From NCBI RefSeq assembly GCF_052857255.1, contig NC_135500.1, positions 106,387,548-106,451,547 of the forward strand: a stretch of 64,000 nt of DNA, written 5' to 3'. Of the stretch, positions 34,861 through 47,299 are shown piece by piece; the first letter of the stretch is position 1; each line of letters begins with the position of its first letter. The notes beneath the pieces were generated by a model. It saw only the letters and a list, made by a program, of their open reading frames with translations, ran no database searches and was not told where the DNA came from. This DNA is from Amblyomma americanum (lineage: Eukaryota > Arthropoda > Arachnida > Ixodida > Ixodidae). A program made the translations under genes and the position numbers.

Positions 34861-35655
34861 GGCGGTCCTCGAATAGTCCCGATCAGTGGTACCTCCATGG
34901 GACAAGGATCTGCGGCAGAGCTGCAACGTAGAAAAGTGGCTCATGTGGCAGGTAGTGGTTAAGACTGCCGCCTGATGTCCCTTCCGTCCATGGCTTCCAC
35001 AATTTTTCTTTCCGCCCAGGAAGTGAACACCACAAGGACGGAGACGCCTAATCAAATATCCTTTTGTTCACCCCTGCCCACTTCGCAATTAACGACTAGA
35101 TCGCCAGCAGAAATAAATTTTACGCTCTACTGACCCATTTGAAGTCTTTTTCATGCCGATGAAATTTAATTCATGCAGTATTTGGCGCATCTTCGCTGGC
35201 AATATCCTCTGTCTGTACCTAAGTCTGTGGATCCGATGGTATTTTCTATTTTTATTGATATATTTTTAATATTATTTTTAGAGAAATTAAAAATAACGCT
35301 TGATCCCATAATCCCGCGAAATAGTTTTGCATGTCGTTTCCACCCTTTGCACACGGGGATGAAGCCACCGTGATGTTGGTCGACATCAGAAAGGAATAAG
35401 AAAGGTGTTAACTGGGTCTGATTTTTGTCCCTTTAAAAGTCCCGTTACTAGCTCTCACAACGGCATCAGTGTCACCTTTATAATGGTCACTGAACGTTCC
35501 TTCTTTTTCTCAAGGATCATTCGATCGTAGCACATCTTGATGGCAGAACAGTCCTTCTTGGCAGACCTCCATCATCAAGGAATTCGATTGTTCGATCAGT
35601 GTACAGCGCCCAGTGTCCGCGGAAAAAAAAATAAAAAAGAAACGACACGTCGCGC
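34861..35655. other. Intergenic DNA
   Basis: AT-rich tract at 35225-35300. No gene recognised. Confidence 0.5.
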
Positions 35656-36450
35656 GATACGCTATTCAGGGAGGAGAGGTGAAACGCCACGGGGTCGTCC
35701 AATACTCACTAAAACCGTGTCCGCCCGAGCAAAACGGCCGCAGCGCTGTGCCGAGCGCGCGCACGCTATGCAAACGCGTAGCGGGGAAAGCAGCGGCGCG
35801 CGGATTTACATAGGCGCGGCGAGAGTGAGGAGTCCATTTTCGTCCCGTCATTACGCGCATGGAAGGGAACGCTCGCCGCACCGGAGAGCGTAACAATGGG
35901 GCCGCTCTGATCGGCCCGATGCACTGAATGGGGAGCCCCCCCCTTGGGCCGCACGCGAGCCACGGCGGCCTCTGCTGGAGACGCCCCGTGCGGCCTTCCC
36001 TTCCCCTGGCCGCTTTGTCCACGCCGGAGAAACGAACGAGGGCAATCGAGAAAGAAAGCCAGCCGGTGACAACCGAGGGCCCTCCAGCTGGGAGCGCCGA
36101 AGCGAGCGCGGGACGACGATTGGCGCGAAGATGACGGCGCGAGCGTATGCGAGTCGAGATGGTCGACGCTAAAAGGTGCGACGGCGCGAACGGAGAAAAG
36201 GAGAGAATGACGGCCACTTACGCTGGCAGGAAGCGTTGCGGGAAGAATTGCGCATGCCTGGTGAAGAGGCTCGGAGATGGCTGCAGCTCTGCAAAGGGTT
36301 GAAACTAGGCCGCTGTGGGGTCAAACACTGCTTGAGCTCCTTCGTGGTGGTGCGAGTGTGTAACCAGCGAAACGCACACGCGCTCACAGAGCACGCCCGA
36401 AGGGGTTGGAAATGTGCATATATGCGTTGTCGTTACGACGAGGCCTGATG
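35656..36450. other. CpG-rich island
   Basis: About 0.8 kb of dense CpG. Frames of up to 183 codons (minus, 36217-35666) and 118 codons (plus, 35537-35893) are Arg/Ser/Pro/Ala-rich without domains. This is a plausible promoter island for a gene outside my ability to resolve, or a GC-rich repeat. Confidence 0.4.
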
Positions 36451-39182
36451 TGTAGCTTCCACCTCGAGCCAACGACGTCAGCGGGCACGTGACCTCAGTT
36501 TTCAGTCTTACATTCAGTCATCTTGTGTAAACGATTAGTCAGCGCAGTGATTGAAAACCTATCTCTGGTATTTTCTTGCGAGTCTAGCTCGCTTCGCAGG
36601 TCACGGAACCGCGTGAAGCTCTTAGTACCTTGAAAGCGAAAAGCAAGCTCTGGTGGAGGGACCGCAGAGATAAAAGACCTCAATGAATGACACGGCCGCC
36701 GTCGACTGAGATCATCGGTTGAGTTGGCAGCATGGCTGCCATGAATTGCGAAATTTTATGCCCCAGCTAAGGGAGAAAAAATGATAGATTAGGAAGAAGT
36801 CAGTCGTCTGCAAAAAGTACTATTTGCGGCAGAGAAGCCGATTTACCTGTTTGTCCCAAGCACGATTTTGCGGTGATCGAATATTAGTGACTTAGTTATT
36901 CAGTTATTTATCACTTCAGAGTGAGGTGGGCTTCATCGTAAGTACAGTGCAAGCACGAAATAAACAAATAAAATAGGAAATAATATACCAACATTTTCCC
37001 CCAACTTCATACGGTCCATGTTTTGCATTATATGTCACATTTCATCTCCGTGCTCCCGATGCGCTTCTGTCGCGATCACGTGCACTATACTGGTGGACTT
37101 GAGTTTCTGGTGCACTCAACCATTTTACTATTGCAGCTGACAACTGCGTTCTCGAATGGTTACTGTGTTTATGCTTTATATCTAAGGCGCGGCTGTCTTC
37201 CTTGTTATGTCTAGGATACGCTAAAACCTGCCACTCTATTCCTGTGATGCTTCAAAAGTCCATCGTAGCCATTCTTCACCAATTGTGGAGGAAGCCTCTG
37301 TACAACTTCTGGTGTTGCACCTCAACAGTGACTATTTTTCTTCTTTCGAATGCTGCGCTTCCATGCACAAACGTTGAGTGCTAAAAAAATTTAGAAATTT
37401 AGAAACATAGAAATATTGGTTTAGCAACCAATAATTCGTATTACGTTGGGTTTAAACTCTATTTCTTAGTGAACTGTCTAAATTTTTCATCAAAACCCAA
37501 CCAGGCGGATTTCCGCCGAAGATGTTCTCGTTGAGTGTTAAACTGCTCTCACTGAACGTAATGAACAACTTTCTTGCTTCCAACCGGGCACAATGGCTTG
37601 ATTATCCAAGCTCCGATCCTGCCTGTTTTTTTACAAGCAGCTGCCGTGTTTGCTCGATGTACAGCCCAGCAATCTCTTCGAAGCAACTCTAGGCCGAAAG
37701 TGAAGATTCCACATAAAGAAAGGCGCTATAAAGACAAAGACTTTCGGAGATGGTTCTCAGGAAAGTGGCCATTTTGTCAGAAGTTACATAAAGTGCTGCA
37801 CGTCCAAACAGATCGAAAAAACAGTCGCTATATAAAAATGCATGCATCAGCGATGCTGCAGGGAAGTGCAATACGTGCTTGAAAATTTATTTCCCTCTGA
37901 ATAGCAAATCTTTAACTTAAAAATTCCTCCATTTATTTAAGACGGTTATGCGCGTGCAATTTCGCTTCACTGAGGTACTGAAGCAGTGACGCAGTTTCTT
38001 TTTTTGTTTAGTGATATATATGCAAGCACTGAAGAAAATATTCAAATCAATGCCACCGAGAAGCTGAGAAGTTTTTGTTTGCGCGGTTTGCTTTTTCTTT
38101 ATTAGTGGTAATAACTGTTATTAACTCAGCATATAACTGTTCACCTACGTGTGGAACGTAGACAGCTCCACTTCCTTTTTTGTTTCGCTTTCTGTGTTCC
38201 AGCCCCTTAAAGAAGAAACACCAAAGAGAAATTGTGATCTGGCTGCTTCTTACGCCTTCACTACAATGCGCAAGTCGCAGAGTTTCTCAGTCAAAGAAAA
38301 CTTCGCAGGTCCTGAGAACACCTTCAGGGCGACTGAAGAGCCTGAGGAAGCGGGTAGGGAGTTTTTGTGAAAACAAAGGAAACCCATAGAACTGTTTCCG
38401 CGAATCGAATTTCTTTCATTTATGTAGTACACTGATTCAGAAGCTGTTTTGCGTCACCTCGTCTCACTAGACTGTCAGTGTGCTGTGTATCAAATCCCTG
38501 CTGCGCCAGACTCTGTTAAGCAATTATGCTATTCTCGGGTACACAGGTTTTGAAGAGGGGCAATTCACTTCGCACTCCGATTGGTGGAAGCGGCTTTGTC
38601 GTGCCATTGACAAAAAAAAAAACAAAAAAAATCTAGCGAGCCGAGTTGGTGGGCTAGAACTTTAATGACCCTGAGAATGTCTTCAAAAGACCGCGACTTT
38701 TTCACGCATCTCGTTTAGAGAAACACTTACGATGGCGTGCCTACCGTAGCAAAATTTTAATTTCTTATGCCGTCGGCCACTGCAACTTGCTAATGAGTAA
38801 CAAATGCGCTTGCAGCACTTTATTGTGGTGAAAAGCGGCTGTCTGATTAAGACGCCAGCACTGCTCAGATGCAACAATACTTCCGCTTCGCTGCACAGAA
38901 GGGCCGCGCCATCCAGCTATGGTGACCACTGCGACCTCTAACCTCGTTTCCTAGTTCTACATTGCCATACGGCGCTTCATCATATTTGGGAGTAGGAGCG
39001 CCGTAGAGTAGACAACATTCACGTGCCTTTCTGCGACATACATTCAGACGCTGTTGGCTGGGTTTGATAGGCTCTTGTTGGCGGCCGCAAATATACATCG
39101 CTATTAATTATGCAAGAAAAATCCTTTTCACTTGAAGGAAAAAAAAAGTTGAGGAGTTGATGCTGAATTCTCCCAAATTCTA
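36451..39182. other. Intergenic DNA
   Basis: No gene supported. AT-rich. A 102-codon plus frame (37574-37882) and several of 60-70 codons have no recognised features. A-runs at 38611-38632. Confidence 0.5.
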
Positions 39183-39219
39183 GCAGTGATGCGGATTTCT
39201 AACAAATCCGCATCACTGC
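39183..39219. repeat. Perfect 16-bp stem hairpin with 5-nt loop
   Basis: Arms GCAGTGATGCGGATTT (39183-39198) and its exact complement (39204-39219) flank the loop CTAAC. CCAAA on the left (about 39173) and TTTGG on the right (39224-39228) allow an outer stem with bulges. This could be the core of a foldback element or a small structured RNA. It lies about 0.4 kb beyond the predicted 3' end of the structural-protein gene and is not an obvious terminator. Confidence 0.75.
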
Positions 39220-39640
39220 CTTGTTTGGATTATCCTGTTGAACAATACGCGCTCAGCAAAGCATTTTTTCCTCCTTGCCGCCAAAGTCGACTACACAAAC
39301 TTTCTTGGACCGATTAGAAGCTGGCTGGGCAAAAAACACTCAGTACTCTCCCTTTTATAACCCCCGATCCGTAACCACAGTTGCGCATTCTGAAGCAGCT
39401 GTGTACACTCCTCCATGACTCCCGCAAATTGTCTTAGCTGGCGTGTATGAAAAACGAATCAATTAGCAACACCGGAATGATCGCATATTGACCCGGTTTT
39501 TTCTTGCAGCTATAAGAGATTTTTCTCTTTACTTCACTTCAGGGCATTTCCTCAGATTACGCATGAAAGACAACACGCTTTATGCGGCAGTTCTTGCCAG
39601 AGAAAAACAGGTGACACGTTCTATTAAATACAACAACGTT
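39220..39640. other. Intergenic DNA downstream of the structural-protein gene
   Basis: Nothing recognised. Confidence 0.5.
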
Positions 39641-39643
39641 TTC

Positions 39644-39649
39644 TTTATT
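39644..39649 (-). terminator. Likely polyadenylation signal of the structural-protein gene
   Basis: AATAAA on the minus strand, followed within 30 nt by a GT-rich stretch (gttgttgtattt). It is the first canonical signal downstream of the stop codon at 41048, implying a 3' UTR of about 1.4 kb. A weaker ATTAAA lies at about 39760. Confidence 0.5.
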
Positions 39650-41047
39650 CGACACAGTTGGTAATAATAAAAAAAAACAGGAGTAAAACATGAATTACAT
39701 ATATACACAGCTCAGAGGAATGACAGGAGCAAAGCGCGCAAGAACACTCGTCTTGGTTTAATCGAGTATTGCAATTTCACAAATGCAGCTTACACGTATC
39801 GCAAAAAATGCGCATGCAATTTTTTTTTGCTAAGATTTTTCTTGGGCGGTATCATACATACAGCGATGCGAGTTTCTGCGACAAGGAAACGGGGAATGTT
39901 TGGTATACATCTCCTAGTTAGGAATGCTCGACGACAAGCGTCCGCGACCGCAGGCGGCGAGCCGATCAGTGCGCGCGAACAGTTTGAAATTGCACGTGCT
40001 CCTATGACAAAAACTAGAAAACAAAAACATGGAGGTAAAAACAAGGAGAAACGACAGGGAAATAAAAATATGCGAGGACAGCCTAAAGGTTCTTTTTACA
40101 GAAACGTCAACGCTTTAGGAGCCGGTAAACAACCGGAGACAGAAGGGGAGGAGAGACCAGTACAGGAGCGTAGGAACAGCGAAACTCAACGGCCGATGTC
40201 CATGCGGGCCCAAAGCAGTCGCTGCGGGGAAGGGAGAGGCGGGCTGACACTGAAGGGAAAGGAGACTGAACGGAGTGGAGGAGAGGCGCGTACTAGTATA
40301 CAAAGCTCAACGCCATCGTCTTTCTGTCTGGTTCCTTCCTACTGGAAGACAAGAGCTCGCTCTGCAATCGCCGTTTAGCCGTGCGACGCACCAAAAGAAC
40401 TAAGGAAAAACTTTGACTGTGCTAACAACAAGCAATAGTTCCACTCAAGCAGCTTACTCTTCGTTCATTTTCTCATTTTATACAACCGTCATGTTTTTTT
40501 TTTGTCGAATGCAAAAATAATGTGCAGTTTCATTTTTTTTCTTTTTGCAGTACACCGTGTTCACGTATCGTGATTGTGTCACCGCGCGCGCTCTCGAAGA
40601 AGAGCTTTGGAAGCAAAGTCTTCCGAGCTGCGCAAACGCGGCAGGCTCATGTTGGCGAATTTCTAATTATATCTCCTACTCGTACTCTTTTTCTTGGCAG
40701 CAAACGCGCTGATGTGTACGGCAGGAAATAAAACAAAAACTGCGCGTGTCATTACTGTTGGCCTCGGATCATCTAGAAAAGTGTAGTTTTTGAAAAGGGA
40801 TGTGTCCCCTTTCGAGAAGGGAATGCGATCGAGTCGTCTCTTCCGTCCGCCGAGCTTCCCCCCTTTCCGCTCGCTTCCGCAGCGAGCTTCGTCTTCGGTG
40901 CCGATCCCGACGTGACCCAAAAGGGGAGCGGCAGCGAACGGAAAGCGGGGAGCAGACGGTCTTCCCTTCTCGTCCCTAAGGTCCCGGTAAGGGCAAAACC
41001 GAATGCAGCTAAAGCGGTCGTGGCACTTTCTGGACTGTCCAAGCTCT
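39650..41047 (-). other. Probable 3' untranslated region
   Basis: DNA between the stop codon and the first AATAAA on the minus strand. It has no long minus frame consistent with coding in sequence with the exon. A 183-codon plus-strand frame (39827-40378) is antisense to it, Lys/Arg/Gly-rich and domain-free, and is treated as chance. Confidence 0.45.
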
Positions 41048-41249
41048 TCAGTGCCAGCCGTGGCCGCCTCCGTAGCCACCGCCTCCGTAGCCGCCTCCTC
41101 CGAAGCCACCACCGTGGCCGCCTCCGAAGCCGCCGCCGAAGCCTCCTCCGTAGCCACCGCCGAAGCCGCCGCCTCCGAAGCCGCCTCCGCCGAAGCCGCC
41201 GCCTCCGTAGCCTCCGCCGCCGTAGTGCGTGTGCTTCTTAATGTAGACT
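41048..41249 (-). CDS. Last exon of secreted low-complexity structural protein: Gly-rich tail
   Basis: This is a 202-bp coding exon. On the minus strand a pyrimidine tract and CAG (41252-41250) form a clear acceptor. The exon then reads VYIKKHTHY followed by about 57 residues of GGGGY, GGGGF, GGGF and GGGH units, and ends GHGWH-stop (TGA at 41050-41048). The 66 residues resemble Gly-rich cuticle, cement or eggshell proteins, in which Tyr/His can be cross-linked. The exon starts with one base completing a codon, the exact complement of the CC phase left by the exon at 58744. The joined codon CCA gives Pro and keeps the VPV rhythm (VPVP|VYIKK). An alternative acceptor two bases on would hit a stop at once. 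GC-rich third positions set the exon apart from its surroundings. A separate gene sharing this exon cannot be fully excluded. Confidence 0.85.
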
Positions 41250-43040
41250 CTGCGAGGGGTAAAAGAAAAGACGAAGAAGGGATGTAAACACCCCGAGATA
41301 GAGGTAATGACTACCCCGGCAACACTGTGTACGTCAGGGCAAAAATAACAAAGAATAAACGCATATCTGCACTACGCCAACACTGAACTCCAAGTTCCAG
41401 TAATTCTTCGGAGTTTTGGCCATTTCCTGTAGCATGTGCACAGTAGAATACTGAAATTTGATAAGTGAGCATGCTTTCCAGACATAGTGGCGTAAATCGG
41501 CATTTCGATGATCAGGCTAGGAAGCACGACACCTTTCATCCATTTGAAAAGACTGCCTCCGCTGCTTAAACGCAAGATTCGTACTCACGCGGAAAACTTT
41601 CGTTTTTTGTATAACCGTAAAGAGAGAATTAGCATAAGTAGCCCCTTATTATTTATTTTTTTTTTAGTGGGTGGGGAAGAGGGGGGGGGGGGGGGGGCGC
41701 TTTCTGAATAGCGGTGTGCTGCCTGTTTAGGTGCTCTGCAAAAGGCTCGCTCAAGCTTCCGCCCATCAAAAGCGTGCATGACACTGGCCATTGCACCCCT
41801 TGTTTCGTCGAATGTTATTGCCACTTGACCGCACCTTGGTCCTTCTGACTGCGCGCACTAGAGCACAGTCCCCACTCAACAAGCCAACAAATTAATAAAT
41901 GAATGGGATAGGAAACGCTTCCAAGGAAACATGGAAGTCGACACACCCGCGGAAGTGCAACATTTCCTCCGGCGACGCTTACGCCACGACCGCCTCTCAG
42001 TCGCTTTCTGCAAAACTCAAAAAGCCAAGTAAAAGTAAGATAAGAAGCAAAGGAAAAAAATATCCCGTGAATAATCTGCTTTCTCCGTCCTCGTTGTCGC
42101 ACACACACGCACAGCTCTCCGCGTCAAATTTTTGTTTTTTTCTTAGCGTGGCTTCTCGGTGTGGGACGCAACCGTTCACGCTGAGTGTCACGGTCGTAGT
42201 GGCGGAACGCACGCCACGGCTAGCGAAGGATGAGGCCGGCCCCGCAGCCGCGTGTACGGAACGAGAAGCAAGCCATCTCGTAATACGCCAGGGCATTTCC
42301 GCCAGGTTCGCCGTACAAAAGGGAACGAACGGGTTGAGGAAGTTCTTTACAAGCTCAGAGCGCAGCGCCAAAGGAGTCTTCTTTGCGACTTGGCCACCGA
42401 CGATTCCCGGGCCCTTTAGCGTTCTGTCACGAAGGGGAAGTCAGCCGTATAGACCCTAATGCGCCAAGATCAGCCACCCAACGAGTTGAGCTCCGAGATA
42501 ACTTTTTGCGTTACTTCTAATTGCACGCTGCGTTCGTACCGCAACGTAAAGAAATTGAGTCCGAATCATTTTCGCAGCGAGAGCTTGGTTGTAATACGAG
42601 TTCCGCAGCATCGCCTACTACGCACAGGACAGGGCTGACGCAGTGGAGAGTGGGGATATTCGACAGTCGCGCGACGACCACTGCTCTCCAAATAAACTAA
42701 GCTGAACATTAAACAAGAACAAGGCTCGCACCACTTCGTCACCGTTATGCGCGGGAATCCTCACACAACACGAAACTGGCCTTGCCGAATGATAGACACA
42801 TTGCGTCTGAAAAAGCCGACTGAATTTTCCAACTCGTTTACCGATCATGCCCACTCTAGTTCATTCTCGCGTTAGTTAAAAGTGATGCTATAGCGAAAAT
42901 ATCTCCTCGCGTACAAATATCGTCGATCAGTTCTCGGGTATCGGTAACTCACTTCGACGTACCGAAAAATAAGTGAGTGACACTCAAGAAGAAGCACACA
43001 AGCTTAGCCAGTGTACTGCCTTGCGCTATTTACTGCCCGC

Positions 43041-43289
43041 CATCAGACGCATGCAGCTGCTGTGGTAGCTCGGTGTTTATGGTGCTCATCTCGATCCCGG
43101 CCGCGGCGATCGCATTTCGATGGAGGCGAAATGCTGGAGGCCCGTGTAACTGTGCGATGTCAGTGCGCGTTAAGGAACCCCAGGTGGTCGAAATTATTCG
43201 GAGCCCTTCACTACCGCGTCCCTCACAGTCTGAGTCATTTTGGGACGTTAAACACCATAAAACGAAAAACAAATCATCTGACGCATGCA
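43041..43289 (+). mobile_element. Ruka-type SINE with deletion in its promoter head
   Basis: The body is 43056-43274 on the plus strand. Box A is readable (gtggtagctcggtg). About 27 bp between box A and box B are missing compared with the copy at 32192, so box B keeps only its right half (tctcgatccc). Body and tail are present. The 15-bp flanks CATCAGACGCATGCA and CATCTGACGCATGCA differ at one base. The promoter deletion may pre- or post-date insertion. Confidence 0.9.
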
Positions 43290-45529
43290 TGCCGCAAGTT
43301 AAACATCGTACGTGGCTCGTGTGTGGACAACCCTTCACGCAATCCTGGCGTACAGCACTATCCTTCCAACAAGTCGTTACGACAGTCGGGATTTGTATGC
43401 GGAAGAGAGATATGGTCGGCCATCAGTATGCTAACAAAGTGCTGCGCAACCACAGGTGGTCGTGTGCATCGAGATGGGATATTGGCGCAATACGTGTCGA
43501 CTGCGGTGTAGCTACTCGACTGTAAAAGTTCCTCTTGCGCCGGCGAGGTAGGCGTGACCACCGCAGTGGCCTACGCTGCAAATGATGCCGCGACAAACAG
43601 GAAAAGAAAAAATCGGCACTACCTGCAACGCGGCGGTAATTCAACAAGTTGCTGGCTTTCGTGTAATGGGTAAAGAAATTATTCGTTACCAGCGCTTGTG
43701 GCTTCCACGGTTATATTATAGCGTGTAATTACGAGCTGAGTGCGACGGATGAATAATTATTCCAGGCAAGAGCAGCCTTTCCAGATAACCGGCATTTAAG
43801 CAATCCGCGGTACCCGTGGCGGTGCTTTCGTCACAGTTCTCTCCAGAAATTTCTTGACGCACGGCACTAGTGATGCACAGCCGCAGCCGTGCGATGTCAC
43901 CGCTAACGCGCGCGCAAGCGGAAGCGGGTGATATGATTTGCTGAGAAACTTGCTTCTCGGAACCGCGTCTAATCATCTACTTAAATAGCAGCTCACCTCA
44001 AGTGTGTTTATTTCTTCCCAATATGTCTGAACTAGTGGCCATACTGTTATTGTGCGTTAGCAAGTTCGCCAACTAAATTTTCCACTGCCTGCCAAGGACA
44101 CATGCAAAAGAACTTAAATCAAGTTACGGACTCTTCTCACTGCAACATCAAAATCCCTAAATTAGTTACTGGAGTTGAAGCTTAAATGGTGGTGTGGCTT
44201 CTGTCTGTCAAAGAAGACTAGAAAGGCAGGTGATGGACGCTGGCAAGTGCTGCGGACTGCGCACAGTTCCGCAACATGTCGGGCAGCCAAAATCTTTGTT
44301 TCAAGTTCTGAACGATGTGTAATATAGCAAAGTTACAAAAGTCCTACACAAGGTATCCGTAATTTGAAAATGTCTTATGCAGAGGAGAGTACAGTATTAG
44401 CCTGGAAAACCACAAAGCGCAAAGAACTGATGAAAACTGGTGGACCCAAAAAAATATGAAGCGTTGCCCATCTTCAAGCCATTAAAAATGCAGTTGTTTC
44501 TTTTAGAGAAACGTATTAGCTGCAACACTAGCAGGAGAGTAAGAGCAGACGAAACGCCCAGGTACTGCGCGTAGTTCTCACAGCTCCAGCCAACTATCAT
44601 GTGGATCCTTGCGTGGGGTCGCAAAGCTTGCGTTTCTCAATGAAAAAAAGTTCGAAACAAAGGAAATGTCGAAGCATGCTCGGTAAAAACAGCGTACAAG
44701 CACTGAGCGGAAAAACCACAGCGAATCTTTCGCGAAAACAAGCACCAATTCTAGACGATACGGACAGCTTTCTAAGGAAGCAGAACCCGTAGCATCGCCA
44801 CCCTAAATTATGTGCAGAGAATGAACGAGAGTGGAGCCAGTGACGGAGGAAAATAAGATAGTACAGAAATGGTGAGTGAAGGTGAAAACGGAAGAAGAGG
44901 CTCAAGAAACCGCGGCAAGGGAATAGGGATGTTAGCTTAGCTCCTTCCTCCCTCGCCCTCTTTATTTTTCCTCCGACGTATTTATATTTTAATTCCCTCC
45001 TTCCTTCAACCTCAAAGATCCGTCTGTGTCAAGTCTCAAAGCCCCCTCTCCGTCAACCATTGCCGCCCGCGCATTACAGTGACACCAACGGAGATGAGTG
45101 AGCGATGTCTAATACAGAAATTGAAAGTAAGAATTTGAGTAACATGGCCATTGAGAGGTGTATAGGATATAAACGACGTAGAAAAAGAGGGAAGAAGTGA
45201 GCGAGACATGTTACCAAGATATTAGTGCAGCTGGCGCAATCCGCGTACGCCCTGAAAGTTACGCTCTTACAGACTGGCCGACTGGGTCATCAAACATTCG
45301 CAAAATCATGTAGCCTCAGTCTCAGGCGTGGCTAGACTCACGGAAGATGAGAACGTGAAAGCTGGTTGTTCAAAGGCATCTTGCAATAATGTGCAGCCCG
45401 GCGTATTTCAGTAAGCTACTTTTTTTTTTCCTACTCAAGTGCACGATTTCCAATTTTTTGTTTGTTTCCAAGTTTGCTACCTCCTGATCACTGCGCAACG
45501 AAAGCACTGCACACCGCCCTTCACTGTGA

Positions 45530-45890
45530 CCTTGGATGCCCCCCACTTCCGGATCTGGTTCCTTCGTCCAATCCGGAAGTAGAACGGAGCGCCGTGCACT
45601 CCCTGGCCTCGTCGCAGCGTGCCGGAGGCATCTAACGCGGCTGAGGGCCGCTAAACAAGGCGCCTGTAAACAGGAGGACCGCGCTGTTCGGAATGCGGAC
45701 AGGGGGGCCGCAGGGGCCGCCGCCGTCGAACGCGTTGTTTCTGCGTGCGCTCCTCCGAATCGACGTCACGCACCGGAGGAGGTGCCTGCGCCGCTCGTTC
45801 TCGTGGGCCGTGTCGGTGCGGCCGCGCTTTGTAGCGAGCTAGTTTTGAATCTGAGTATGAAGAAGCTGCTGCGAGAGCCACCGGCCTGAC
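45530..45890. other. CpG-rich patch in intron
   Basis: GC-rich block with a 117-codon plus frame (45536-45889) and a 153-codon minus frame extending into it. No domains. Probably composition-driven. Confidence 0.4.
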
Positions 45891-45927
45891 TGCCAATGAT
45901 ATTTTTTTATTATTCGCTCGCTTGCTT

Positions 45928-45989
45928 GGGAGAGCAAGAGAATGACTTCTTTTGAATTGGGAGAACAAGAGAATGACTTCTTTTGAAAA
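45928..45989 (+). repeat. 31-bp tandem duplication
   Basis: Two adjacent copies of a 31-bp unit (gggagaRcaagagaatgac, then ttcttttgaa) differ at about three positions. Recent local duplication. Confidence 0.9.
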
Positions 45990-47299
45990 GAAGCTATAGA
46001 AATGTGAGAAATCACCACAGGGAAGAGTGATTGGCGTATCCTGTGCGAGCCACGTAGGTGGAGCACGTGGACGCCGCGGATATGCGGAGGGAAGTGGGCA
46101 GTTTTCAAGCACTCTTGCTCATAAAAACCTCCCACAAATATGTCGCAAAGCGTTCTTTACTAAATAAATTCGTGTTTCTGAAATTCTGAAAAAGAATTCC
46201 TCCACGAAGCTGCTATGCAGTCTAAATGACGCCACTAGTTCACCGCCTGACGCGTACCTTCGGCCAGCAGTTCCTAGCGCATAGGTCTTTGACCTATTAA
46301 GAATAGAAAGCCCCGCTTCGAACCAAGCCTCACTTTCACTGCAGCTTTCGAGGGCAGGCCGGAAAACCGACACAATACCTGCGATCCCCTTAATGTGTAG
46401 TGCACATAGCGCACTTCACACGTTATTAGTTATTTCTGCACCTAAGTATGATTGTAGAATGTCATTTTGTAATCCAGAGGAGCACTGTTTCCCAAATTCG
46501 ACACCGGGCAGTGCTGGGCAATAAAGTTTTGCATTCACTCACTCACGGGCGGGCAACCACAAAGGTGACAAATTTCAGTCTTGCACAAAGAAGTTTGCGC
46601 AGGAAGAAATTCAGCGGCTTTGTACTCCTCTAAAAAAAACCGTCGCCTTCGTAGCGATCACTTTCCATAACGGAAGGGCAAAACTGAGATATGCTTTCGG
46701 AGTCAATATTGATGACCTGCAATAAAAAACAACTGTCTTTCAATTTTTCCTGTTCCCTGAAGTAACGCTTGATAGTAATGTTCTGAACAACGCTGGGGAA
46801 ACAGACAATGCGTTCCCATGATGACAGTGAAATTTTATCAACCCTATATACCCAGACTTTCTTGCCGCATAAAATTTTGGAAAATAAATACGAATCTTTG
46901 CTAAGCAACTCAACCTAACTTTCCAACTACAACTCTCTTCACGCTTTGGATATGGTGACAAGACAGTACTTTCTCCAAAATTTTAGCTAATCGCCACAGC
47001 ATGAACATGTAGCATCGCGTATTCAGTGTTCCCAATGCAGGCGTCGTGAAATGTGTGGTGCTTGCACGGTGGTGCTCGTAGACGCATCCACATTCACGCA
47101 TGTTGGCCGTCTGTCGGCGTCTCATGAAATTTGTCTCACGAACGTCTTTGCATAGAGGCGCTGTTTAATCGAAAAACAATCAAGCATCGATAAATTATAC
47201 CCACGTTTGATTATCTAGCTTTTGTCTCTAGAACTCCCAGATTTACATCAGTGAAAACTGAAGATATTATTTAGAACAGATCGATATCTCTTAGCCCTA

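Noticed and set aside
39827..40378. Plus-strand 183-codon Lys/Arg-rich frame
   Set aside because: Antisense to the predicted 3' untranslated region. No domain, no promoter, and the Lys-rich composition follows local A-richness.
40663..41157. Minus frame of 164 codons beginning MATEEASAAASEAA
   Set aside because: Alternative frame of the Gly-rich exon running on into the 3' untranslated region. The Gly-rich frame has the acceptor, correct phase and cuticle-like composition.
40912..41287. Plus frames rich in Arg/Ser or Ala/Ser/Val/Glu opposite the Gly-rich exon
   Set aside because: Antisense shadows of GGX codon repeats.
41899..42459. Plus-strand 186-codon frame
   Set aside because: Overlapped by a 124-codon frame on the opposite strand; no domain and no splice or polyadenylation support.
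42977..43525. Plus frames of 182 and 166 codons
   Set aside because: They run straight through the SINE at 43056-43274.
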